A stretch of 33,188 nt of DNA from Phycisphaerales bacterium (GTDB lineage Bacteria > Planctomycetota > Phycisphaerae > Phycisphaerales > UBA1924). The notes beneath the pieces were generated by a model. The model had not been told where the DNA came from. It was given only the letters and a program-made list of their open reading frames with translations, and did no database searches. Of this stretch, positions 7,169-13,907 are shown one piece after another. Position 1 is the stretch's first letter. The number at the start of each line of letters is the position of its first letter. The DNA lies in contig JACVCL010000016.1 in NCBI GenBank assembly GCA_016742075.1, positions 1 to 33,188 of the forward strand, written 5' to 3'. The translations under genes and the position numbers were made by a program.

Positions 7169-8241
7169 TTCTTCGACGGGCCGAGCGGCTCACCCTTGTA
7201 GGTGAGCTGATCGAGCGCCGAGACGACCCTCGCCCGCACCGGCGCGGCCAGCGGCGCGTAGTCTCGCTTGGCGGCGGCGGCCTGGCCGTCGGACACCGCC
7301 CAGCGCAGGAACATCACCATCGCCTGGGCGTGCTCACGCGAGGGCAGGTTCGAGAGGTCCTTGTAGACGATCAGGTACGTGAACGCCGAGATCGGATACG
7401 CCCCGTCGCCGGCCTGGTTCCAGATGTCCGCGGCGAGCACGGTGCCGGTGAATCTCTCGGCCGCGCCGGACCCGGCCGACGAGACCGACTCGGTGGTGGC
7501 CCGCACGAACTTGCCCGCCGCGTTCTTCACCGCCCCATAGGCGATCGCGTTGGCGCTGGCGAAGTTGTGCTCGATGTACCCGATCGACCCCGCCGTCGCC
7601 TGCACCAGCTGGGCGACGCCGGTGTTGCCCTTGCCCGCCTGCCCCACGGGCCACGAGACCGATTTGCCCGAGCCCACAGCCGAACTGAACTCCTCGCTCT
7701 GACCCGCGAGGTAGCTGGTGAACACGAACGTCGTCCCCGACCCGTCCGAGCGGTACACCGGGCTGATGACCCGGTCGGGCAGCGCGACGCCGGGGTTGAT
7801 CTCCACCAGACGCGGGTCGTTCCACTGGGTGATGCGGCCGAGATAGATGTCGGCCAGGATCGGACCCGTGAAGTTCAGAGGCTTCTCGACCCCCGGGAGG
7901 TTGTACGCAGGGACCACCGCGCCCGCGACCGAGGGGATCTGCACCAGGTTGGCCGCCCCTCCGGCGCCGTCCTGCTCCTTCCGGGTCATCGGGGCATCGG
8001 AGCCGGCGAAGTGCACGGTCTTGTCGGTGATCGACTTGATGCCGCCGCCCGAGCCGATCGGCTGGTAGTCGATCGCGACGTCCGGATGGGTCCGGTTGAA
8101 CTCGGCTACCCAAGCCTCATAGAGAGGCTGCGGGAACGTCGCCCCGGCACCGGTGAGGCGCACGCCCGCGCCCGCGGCGATGGGCCCGGTGCCCAGAACC
8201 ATCGCCGCCGCGGCGGCGACACCAGCAATCCATCTGCGCAT
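7165..8241 (-). CDS. pstS: Periplasmic phosphate-binding protein PstS
   Basis: PstS captures phosphate in the periplasm and delivers it to PstC/PstA. The 358-residue protein has a signal peptide (MRRWIAGVAAAAAMVLGTGP, cleaved near AAGA) and the ligand-binding signatures LTGAGATFPQPLYEAW, YQPIGSGGGIKSI, FAGSDAPMT and YRSDGSGTTFVFT. I chose the ATG at 8241 because GAGGAG lies eight bases upstream and it leaves a clean signal peptide. It is the first gene of pstS-pstC-pstA. The upstream region to the terminator at 8374-8404 is about 130 bases; I could not find a convincing Pho box there. The pathway role is secure. Confidence 0.96.
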   Translation of the reverse strand: MRRWIAGVAAAAAMVLGTGPIAAGAGVRLTGAGATFPQPLYEAWVAEFNRTHPDVAIDYQPIGSGGGIKSITDKTVHFAGSDAPMTRKEQDGAGGAANLVQIPSVAGAVVPAYNLPGVEKPLNFTGPILADIYLGRITQWNDPRLVEINPGVALPDRVISPVYRSDGSGTTFVFTSYLAGQSEEFSSAVGSGKSVSWPVGQAGKGNTGVAQLVQATAGSIGYIEHNFASANAIAYGAVKNAAGKFVRATTESVSSAGSGAAERFTGTVLAADIWNQAGDGAYPISAFTYLIVYKDLSNLPSREHAQAMVMFLRWAVSDGQAAAAKRDYAPLAAPVRARVVSALDQLTYKGEPLGPSKK

Positions 8242-8373
8242 CGCCAACTCCTCGACCCCCGCTCCCGCCGGACGACGGGATTTGAACCGGCGGCCGGCGG
8301 GTCGGGGGCTTTGCTGTGTAAAGATCTCGCGAAGATTGGCGGGCCGGGACGGCTTAGCGCGGCGGGGTGCATG

Positions 8374-8404
8374 AAAAACGCCCGAGGGCATCGGCCCTCG
8401 GGCG
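8374..8404 (-). terminator. Rho-independent terminator of the Cys-repeat protein gene
   Basis: A perfect 11-base-pair GC-rich stem lies at 8379-8389 and 8394-8404, with a four-base loop. On the minus strand it is followed by TTTTT (8378-8374). It sits 32 bases after the stop codon of the gene at 8437-10374 and isolates it from the pst operon. Confidence 0.9.
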
Positions 8405-8436
8405 CTCGGGATGCACGGGATCGACGTCGGTCGGGT

Positions 8437-10374
8437 TTACGGGAGGGTGATGGTGCACGCCCCGAACGACGAGAGCAGGAGCGAGAGGTCGTTGGCCCCG
8501 ACGCCGCCGGCGCCGTCGAGGTCGGCCGGGCCGCCGAAGCCGCCGCCGAAGGCCGAGAGCAGGATCGAGAGATCGTTCGCTCCGACCGAGCCGTTGTTGT
8601 CCACGTCGGCCTGGCACTTGACTCCGAACAGCCGCGAGCCGGGGGTCGACACGGTATTGCCGGCGGCGTTGGACGCGGTGACGCGCCAGAAGTACTTGCT
8701 GGCGTAGTTCAGGGAGGTGGTGCTCGTCCATGACGTCGAGGTCAGACCCGCGGCCGAGGCGACGATGTTGGTGAAGCCGCTGTCGCTGGCGATCTGGATG
8801 GTGTAGGTGGGCGTCGGCGTGCCCGAGGAAGCGTTCCAGTTGAAGGTCGGCGTGCGGCTGGAGGGCACGGGCACGCTGGCGATCAGCGCGTTGTCGGCGG
8901 GGGTGGTCAGCGAGAAGGCGGCCGGCGGCGTGTTGCAGCTGACCGTTCCGCACGTGGTGCCGGCGCCCTTGAACGACCCGCCCTGCCCCTGGCAGTCGGC
9001 CTGATTGAGCGAGGCGCAGGTGCTGTTGGGCAGGCAGCACGCCCCGTTGAACGAGCATGTGAACGTGGCGCAGGTGGTGCCGGCGCCGCCCGCCACGCCG
9101 CCGACGGCGGCGCAGGTGGTGGCGTCAAGGTCCACGCACTGGCCCGTCGAGGGGATGCAGCAGGCGCGGGTGGTCTGGCACGGCGAACCGGCGCACGTCG
9201 AGCCGTCGCCCTTGTAGGTGCCGCCGTTGGTCTGGCAACCCGCGGCGGTCTGGATCGAGCAGTTGCCGTTGATGCAGCAGGCGCCCGAGCACGACGCCGT
9301 CTGGCAGGTGGTTCCGTCGCCCTTGTACTCGCCGCCGATGTTCTGACAGTTGATCGCGTTATCGATCTGGCACTGCGTGCTCGAGAGGCAGCAGGCGCCG
9401 GTGGCCCCGCCCGTGCAGCCGACGGTCGAGACGTTGGCGCGGATGTTCCAGTCGCCGTTGGGGCGGCAGAACGTCTGGAGCGTGGCGAAGTTCACCCACG
9501 AGTTGACCGCGCACAGGCACAGCGAGCCGCCGACCGAGCGCAGCCAGTTGAACGCCGGGAAGCTCAGCCCGTTCTGGGGGGCGCCGCCAGAGACGGCGTT
9601 GTCGGTCGTCGGAAAGGCGTTGTTGTTCTGGGGGGGGGCCGAGAGGCACGGCGACCCGCCCTGGTTCATCAGGTTGGCCTTGAAGCTGAAGCTCCAGGTC
9701 ACCGGGTCGTTCGGGCCGCCGGCGATGCCGGGGAGGATGATCTGGTCGGGGTCCGACGGATCGACCGAGACGATGAGCTTCGCGGCGTTGGTGCCCGGCG
9801 GGATGCGCATGTGCGGGACGATCGAGCCGTCCGAGGCGTAGCTGCCGTTGGGGGCCGTGCCGATGGTACCCGTCGGGTTGCTCTGCCAGACGTCGATCTG
9901 CCACTGCACGGTGACGTCGGAGTTGGCGTTGGGCTTCACCCAGAACGACTCGAGGTTGTTGACCTTCAGCGGGAAGTCGGAGTTCGGGTTCGTGAAGCTG
10001 GCGCCCATGTAGGTGCCGGTCTCGAACCCGGCCTGCGCCGTCGTGGGAAAACCGCCGGAAACGGTGTCGAACGGGAAGGCCGAGCGCGTCACCTGCGAGT
10101 TGCAGACGCGCACGCCGCCGTCGCGGTTCCCGAAGTACCCCTGGATCGGGCCGTCGTACACCACGCGGCCCTTGGTGGTCACGTGGAACACCCAGATGTT
10201 CTCGACGATGACCGGCACCTCGACGGCGGGGGAACCGCCGACGACCGGGAGGTCTCCCAGCGTCGGGGGCGTGGCCGGCGCCCCGGGAGCGCCCTGCGCA
10301 GAAACCCCGGCCGCGCCGGCGGACCACGCCGCGGCGCACAGGGCCAGCCGGCTCAGCAGATCACGGACTCGCAT
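8437..10374 (-). CDS. Secreted Cys-rich repeat protein with Fn3-like and dockerin-like domains
   Basis: The protein has 645 residues; GGAGA lies seven bases before the ATG. Residues 1-26 are a signal peptide ending VSA before Gln27. Residues about 45-320 are an unassigned beta-rich region with few cysteines. Residues 326-480 hold four tandem repeats starting at 326, 364, 403 and 444, each with six cysteines in the pattern GACC...C...C...GG..KG.GTTC....C. Residues about 482-585 look like a fibronectin III-type domain (PTYTIQIASDSGFT, KYFWRVTASNAAGN). Residues 587-640 contain two calcium-loop repeats, DVDNNGSVGANDLSILLSAFG and a second copy ending GANDLSLLLSSFG, like a type I dockerin. The GH57 gene upstream ends in the same pair. 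It is probably an extracellular or cell-surface protein. No enzyme motif was seen. Confidence 0.88.
   Translation of the reverse strand: MRVRDLLSRLALCAAAWSAGAAGVSAQGAPGAPATPPTLGDLPVVGGSPAVEVPVIVENIWVFHVTTKGRVVYDGPIQGYFGNRDGGVRVCNSQVTRSAFPFDTVSGGFPTTAQAGFETGTYMGASFTNPNSDFPLKVNNLESFWVKPNANSDVTVQWQIDVWQSNPTGTIGTAPNGSYASDGSIVPHMRIPPGTNAAKLIVSVDPSDPDQIILPGIAGGPNDPVTWSFSFKANLMNQGGSPCLSAPPQNNNAFPTTDNAVSGGAPQNGLSFPAFNWLRSVGGSLCLCAVNSWVNFATLQTFCRPNGDWNIRANVSTVGCTGGATGACCLSSTQCQIDNAINCQNIGGEYKGDGTTCQTASCSGACCINGNCSIQTAAGCQTNGGTYKGDGSTCAGSPCQTTRACCIPSTGQCVDLDATTCAAVGGVAGGAGTTCATFTCSFNGACCLPNSTCASLNQADCQGQGGSFKGAGTTCGTVSCNTPPAAFSLTTPADNALIASVPVPSSRTPTFNWNASSGTPTPTYTIQIASDSGFTNIVASAAGLTSTSWTSTTSLNYASKYFWRVTASNAAGNTVSTPGSRLFGVKCQADVDNNGSVGANDLSILLSAFGGGFGGPADLDGAGGVGANDLSLLLSSFGACTITLP
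8935..9399 (-). repeat. Four tandem six-cysteine repeats inside the secreted protein
   Basis: The four coding repeats are 37-41 codons each and begin with Gly/Arg-Ala-Cys-Cys at 9399, 9285, 9168 and 9045. Each encodes six cysteines, enough for three disulfides per unit. The GTGCCGG and GCCCTTG stretches of the KGxGTTC part recur at DNA level, but the repeats have diverged, so recent duplication is not obvious. Confidence 0.85.
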
Positions 10375-10548
10375 GCGTCATCTCCAATTTTCGCGGCCGA
10401 CCGGCCAAGCCGGGGCCGTCCACGCCCTCGGACGCGTTGTTGCCACGGGGCCGCACGACCCCGTTCACAGCACCGGTGCCCAGCCCGTTCGAGGACCTCC
10501 CGGGAAAAAGCACCGCAAGGAATGATGAACGAAACCAGAGGATTTTCA

Positions 10549-10578
10549 AGCAAAAAGGGCGTGTTGGACACGCCCTTT
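10549..10578 (-). terminator. Rho-independent terminator downstream of the GH57 gene
   Basis: An 11-base-pair stem (10554-10564 with 10568-10578, three-base loop) contains GGGCGTGT paired with ACACGCCC. On the minus strand the stem runs into TTTTTGCTT. It lies about 90 bases past the GH57 stop. On the plus strand the stem ends in TTTAT, so it may work weakly in both directions. Confidence 0.85.
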
Positions 10579-10636
10579 ATAGGGTACAAATTTCAAATCG
10601 ATCCACTGGGACCGGTCTGTAAAACGGTTGTCTGGC

Positions 10637-10666
10637 CCGGGATTGGCCGAATTCGGCCAATCCCGG
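10637..10666. repeat. Perfect 30-base palindrome abutting the GH57 stop codon
   Basis: The 15-base half-site beginning CCGGGATTGGCCGAA is followed directly by its exact reverse complement, centred on GAATTC. It starts at the base after the TAG of the GH57 gene (10667-10669). On the minus strand TTTT follows only after about 12 bases, so it is a poor intrinsic terminator; it could protect the mRNA 3' end or bind a dimeric protein. The real terminator appears to be the hairpin at 10549-10578. Confidence 0.85.
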
Positions 10667-13633
10667 CTACGGGCACGTCAGCCCGAAATTCGCCAGCAGG
10701 ATGCTCAGGTCGTTGGCACCGATGCTGCCGTTGTTGTCGAAGTCGGCCGAGGCCACCCATCCGGGCGAGCCGGTCGACGTGCCGAAGGCCGCGAGCAGGA
10801 TGCTCAAGTCGTTGGCGCCGACCGAGCGATTGCCGTCGGCGTCGCCGGGGCAAGGGGCCGGCGGCGGGGGCGTACTGATGACGAACTTCACGAACTCGTT
10901 GGCTTCGATGACCGCGTTGTTGGTCACGAACGCCGGGGCCTGAAGGGACGCCAGCACGTTCGTGCCGTTGGCCGTGGGGTACGCCGCGGTGGCGAGCCAC
11001 ACCTCGTTGGGTACGGTGCCGCCGAACTCTTCGCGGAGGTTGATGGTGCCCGCGAGCACGCCGGTGGCGCTCGAGGCCGATTGGCGGGTGGCGGTGGTGT
11101 CGAACCAGCCGTTCCAGTTGTTGTCGTTCTCGTTGCCGATGAAGGCGTCCCACTGGGCCACCTGCCCGCTCTTGCCCCACGGCGCCGCGACCGGTGTGCC
11201 GGGCGTGCGGGCCATGAAGATGAACCGGTCGTTGCCGCCGCCGGCCGGGGTGCTGGCGACGTAGAGGACGTCGCCCAGGATGCCGGCCCACAGCTTGCTG
11301 GTGCCCGCGCTGTTCTGGGCCACGAGGGTCGCCCGCGAGTCGAGCGTGCCGTCCATGCGCCAGGGCTGGATGCCGCCGACGACGTTGAAGTTCCAGTTGC
11401 CGCCGCCGTTGTTGTCCCAGGTTCCCGCGCCGTTGTTGAACACGAGGTTCAGCTGGTTGGCCGAGGAGGGCACGGTGACGGTGATGGTCCAGGTCTGGCT
11501 GGTGGTGTTCCAGGTCATCACCGGGTCGGGGCTGATGACCGGCGACCAGCCGTTGAATCCGTAGTGCAGAAACACCGACGACGCCCCGGCCAGATTGCGC
11601 CCGGCGGGGTTGTAGGTGATGGTGACGGGCTGGCCGGCCTGCGCGGGATCGGGGCTGATCGTCGCGACGGGTCCGCCGCCGCCGCCACCGCCGCCGGTGC
11701 TGGTGGGGCCGACGAAGACGTGCTGGATGTCGGTGCGCTGTACATTGCCGCGGGTGTCGACGGCTTCGACGTAGTAGTCGATGAGCACGTTGGACTGGCC
11801 GCTGACCTGCGCGTTGTACCGCTGGGCCTTGTAGGTGGGGGCGAGGTTGGCGCTGGGCGTGGGCACCGCCTGCGCGGTCATGGGCACCGACTGCCACGCG
11901 CCGACGCCGGCGCCGCCGGCGTAGGTTTCGTTCGCGGTGTTGCCGAGGGCGTTGACGCCGTCGGCGTCGGCGCGCCACTTGAGCGTCACCGACTGCAGGC
12001 CGCTCACGTCGTACGCGAGCGTCCAGACGGTGAAGTCGCTGGGCTGGGTGGTGGTGCCCCAGTCGATGCCGCCGGGGTTGTACGGGGTGCGCTGCGGCAC
12101 GAACACGGTGGGCGCCGTGGTGTCGGCCGAGGCGGGGAACGAGTTGATGACCTGATCGGCGAAGCCCACCGCGGTGTTGCACGCGCGGGTGACGTTCGAG
12201 TCCCAGGGCTGGACGCCGTCCCAGTACCAGTAGTCGCTGGCCTGCCCGCACAGCAGCATGCGCCACGCCCGGTCGGTGTTCGAGCCGGTGTTGCCGTAGA
12301 CGTTGGCGATGCTCGTCATCGGGCTGAGCTGATCGGCGGTGTACACGCGGTTCTTCGCCGCGGTCATCACCGCCCAGCTGTTGATGTCGGGGCTGACGCC
12401 CTGCGCGTTGGGGGCGCCCAGCCACTTGGCGAACTCGGGGTCGCCGTTGTCGGCGCCGGCCCACGAGCCCGGCTCGACGTGGATGAGCGCCGCCTGCGGC
12501 ACCGGGAAGCGGCTCAGGTAGTCCTGCACCGTGGTGACGTTGTAGTTGGGGTTGCCCGTCGCCCAGTTCACCATGTTCTGGAAGTTGCTGCCGTAGTAGG
12601 CGTCGGAGCCGCCGCCGTAGTTGTCGCCGTCGTGGTGCAGCAGCACGATCATCGGGCGCGCGGCGTTGGTGTTGTACTGGCGGTACTGGTCCATCACCGT
12701 CTGGTACAGGAACGCGCCGTAGCCGCCGCGCCCGTCCTCGTTGCCCTCGTAGCGGGCCGCGGGCACGGCGATCATCCGGGTGGCCGCGCCGGTGTTGGGA
12801 TCCACGTACTGCACGTACGCCGGCTGATAGCCGAACGGCGCGCTCACGCGGCTAGGGGCCCAGAGGTTGTTCAGTTGCACCCACGCGCCGCCCGATGCCG
12901 CCGGGTCGGGGTTCACCTGATCGGCCCGGTTCGGCGGCTTGAGGTTCGACGAAGGCGTGTACGGGTAGTTCTGGCACGCGCGGTCGAAGTGGATGTTGTC
13001 CACCATCGCCCACTCGATCCCCTCGGCCACCAGGGCCGGGACGATCCGCGTCGCGAAGGCGTTCTCCGGCGGGAAAATGCCCTTGCTGTACGACCCGCCC
13101 GGGAACGTCAGCCCGTAAACGTACTTGTGGAGCTGAATCTGCAGGCGGATGTCGCGCGTGTCGAGCAGCGGCATCAGCGGGTGGTGGTAGCCGAAGCCCA
13201 CCATGTCCATGCGGGTGTTGCCGCGGTTGGTCAGCCAGCCGCGGGCCTGGTTGTACGGCCCGTTCCAGTTGTTGAACACGCCGCCGTTGAACCCGATGTT
13301 CCGGAGGTTGTTGAGGTTCTCGATCAGCGATCCCGAGAAGCTCACCTGCGTGCCCAGGTTCGGCAGCCCGAGCCCCTTCTGCACCGCGTCACGCGGCCAC
13401 CCGGTGTACGGGCCGACGCGCTGCGCGAACACGTCGTAGATGCTGAAGCCGAACATTCCCGAATTCTGGGTGGTGACGACACTGTCGTACGGCCCGTAAA
13501 TCGGCTGGTGCATGTGCCAGAGGAACGCGACCTGGATCGGCTGGGTCTGCGCCGAGGCCGCACCGGCGAGCATGGCCACGATGGAGGCCGTGGCGAGGGT
13601 TCGCGCGGAGGCCGAAGTAAACCGCTTTACCAT
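10667..13633 (-). CDS. Secreted GH57-type alpha-glucan hydrolase with starch-binding and dockerin-like modules
   Basis: The protein has 988 residues with a signal peptide (1-28, ending ASA before Gln29). The GH57 catalytic region starts with FLWHMHQPIY (His40-Pro44, motif 1). It continues through GIFPPENAF (Glu190, a WxPE-like motif) to LHHDGDNYGGG (Asp335), which matches the DGEN motif of amylopullulanase-like GH57 enzymes but has Asp for Glu. Residues about 505-645 look like an Ig/Fn3-type domain. A Gly8 linker leads to a module at about 655-750 (VTITYNPAGR, HYGFNGWSP, WDNNGGGNWNF) resembling CBM25/CBM26 starch-binding domains. Residues about 755-920 are unassigned. Residues 928-988 hold two dockerin-like calcium loops (GDADGNRSVGANDLSILL). 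It is probably an extracellular enzyme acting on starch or glycogen. Substrate and nucleophile assignment are inferred. Confidence 0.88.
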   Translation of the reverse strand: MVKRFTSASARTLATASIVAMLAGAASAQTQPIQVAFLWHMHQPIYGPYDSVVTTQNSGMFGFSIYDVFAQRVGPYTGWPRDAVQKGLGLPNLGTQVSFSGSLIENLNNLRNIGFNGGVFNNWNGPYNQARGWLTNRGNTRMDMVGFGYHHPLMPLLDTRDIRLQIQLHKYVYGLTFPGGSYSKGIFPPENAFATRIVPALVAEGIEWAMVDNIHFDRACQNYPYTPSSNLKPPNRADQVNPDPAASGGAWVQLNNLWAPSRVSAPFGYQPAYVQYVDPNTGAATRMIAVPAARYEGNEDGRGGYGAFLYQTVMDQYRQYNTNAARPMIVLLHHDGDNYGGGSDAYYGSNFQNMVNWATGNPNYNVTTVQDYLSRFPVPQAALIHVEPGSWAGADNGDPEFAKWLGAPNAQGVSPDINSWAVMTAAKNRVYTADQLSPMTSIANVYGNTGSNTDRAWRMLLCGQASDYWYWDGVQPWDSNVTRACNTAVGFADQVINSFPASADTTAPTVFVPQRTPYNPGGIDWGTTTQPSDFTVWTLAYDVSGLQSVTLKWRADADGVNALGNTANETYAGGAGVGAWQSVPMTAQAVPTPSANLAPTYKAQRYNAQVSGQSNVLIDYYVEAVDTRGNVQRTDIQHVFVGPTSTGGGGGGGGPVATISPDPAQAGQPVTITYNPAGRNLAGASSVFLHYGFNGWSPVISPDPVMTWNTTSQTWTITVTVPSSANQLNLVFNNGAGTWDNNGGGNWNFNVVGGIQPWRMDGTLDSRATLVAQNSAGTSKLWAGILGDVLYVASTPAGGGNDRFIFMARTPGTPVAAPWGKSGQVAQWDAFIGNENDNNWNGWFDTTATRQSASSATGVLAGTINLREEFGGTVPNEVWLATAAYPTANGTNVLASLQAPAFVTNNAVIEANEFVKFVISTPPPPAPCPGDADGNRSVGANDLSILLAAFGTSTGSPGWVASADFDNNGSIGANDLSILLANFGLTCP
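13617..13630. promoter_or_regulatory. LacI-type operator-like site A at the GH57 start codon
   Basis: GTAAACCGCTTTAC is a 14-base palindrome with one mismatched pair and a central CG, the layout of LacI/GalR-family operators. It overlaps codons 2-6 of the GH57 gene. Sites B and C have the same core; the three together give the consensus GTGAAGCGCTTTAC. Confidence 0.5.
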
Positions 13634-13681
13634 GAGGACAGATCTCCCGAGATCGATGAGCCGTCGGCCCCTCCCCGGTGG

Positions 13682-13695
13682 GTGGAGCGCTTCAC
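13682..13695. promoter_or_regulatory. LacI-type operator-like site B at the GH57 transcription start
   Basis: GTGGAGCGCTTCAC is a 14-base palindrome with one mismatched pair and a central CG. It begins where transcription from the promoter proposed at 13703-13730 should start, a classic position for repression. It lies 65 bases from site A. Confidence 0.5.
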
Positions 13696-13702
13696 TACTT
13701 TC

Positions 13703-13730
13703 AGACTAACACCGTTCTGACCCTTGGAAA
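13703..13730 (-). promoter_or_regulatory. Candidate promoter of the GH57 gene
   Basis: On the minus strand, TTTCCA (13730-13725), a 16-base spacer and TAGTCT (13708-13703) form a weak sigma70-like pair. The predicted start near 13696 gives a leader of about 62 bases and places operator B at +1. Confidence 0.4.
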
Positions 13731-13753
13731 GCGGAAAAGCGCACCGTGCGCGA

Positions 13754-13763
13754 CGAAATTTCG
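13754..13763. repeat. CGAAATTTCG palindrome next to a GCGCAC/GTGCGC inverted repeat
   Basis: Two palindromes lie side by side in the divergent promoter region: GCGCACCGTGCGC at 13739-13751 and CGAAATTTCG at 13754-13763. Both are upstream of the GH57 promoter and could be regulator sites for either divergent gene; I do not recognise them. Confidence 0.4.
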
Positions 13764-13822
13764 CTCGGCCCACGTTCGGCCCGGCGGCGAGTGCCCGACG
13801 GATGCAATCCGAGCACCAACTG

Positions 13823-13836
13823 CTGAAGCGTTTTAC
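13823..13836. promoter_or_regulatory. LacI-type operator-like site C, distal
   Basis: CTGAAGCGTTTTAC matches the consensus of sites A and B at most positions but is only 4/7 symmetric. It lies 141 bases upstream of site B and could act as an auxiliary looping site. It is the weakest of the three. Confidence 0.35.
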
Positions 13837-13894
13837 CACGACCTACCCGGCAACCGGTTCGCTGCGCCGGATCCAGAGCGTCCGGGGCGATCCG

Positions 13895-13900
13895 TACGAT
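13895..13900 (+). promoter_or_regulatory. Possible leaderless -10 element of the VKOR fusion gene
   Basis: TACGAT ends seven bases before the ATG at 13908, and no Shine-Dalgarno sequence is present. Transcription would start at or within a base of the start codon. Three other genes in the window share this arrangement. Confidence 0.4.
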
Positions 13901-13907
13901 CCACACC

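Larger units (their letters stand above)
10375..10666. other. Non-coding stretch between the two dockerin-like protein genes
   Basis: These 292 bases contain no credible gene. They hold the promoter region of the Cys-repeat protein (no convincing -35/-10 seen), an AT-rich patch around 10575-10605, and the two hairpins described separately. The AT-rich patch is the lowest-GC stretch I noticed in the window. Confidence 0.6.

Noticed and set aside
8262-8340. tRNA-like 3' half on the minus strand (GGTTCAAATCCCGTC, resembling a T-arm) upstream of pstS
   Set aside because: The T-stem has a mismatch, no 5' acceptor strand pairs with the 3' part, the only anticodon-like hairpin lacks U33, and no CCA follows. 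It may be a remnant or chance; I do not call a tRNA.
8242-8373. Pho box upstream of pstS
   Set aside because: CTTTACACAGCAAAG is suggestive, but I find no pair of 11-base direct repeats of the CTGTCAT type.
8935-9399. Spaced repeats considered as a CRISPR array
   Set aside because: The repeats are coding, diverged and in frame, with spacing set by protein units; there are no cas genes.
10628-13720. Long plus-strand open frame of about 1030 codons antisense to the GH57 gene
   Set aside because: It is a high-GC shadow of the real gene: Arg/Val/His/Gly-rich with no domain, whereas the minus frame has a signal peptide and motifs.
13627-13839. Short minus-strand frame starting MVKRF, like the GH57 N-terminus
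   Set aside because: The similarity comes from the repeated operator-like sequence (site C versus site A), and the rest has no coding character.
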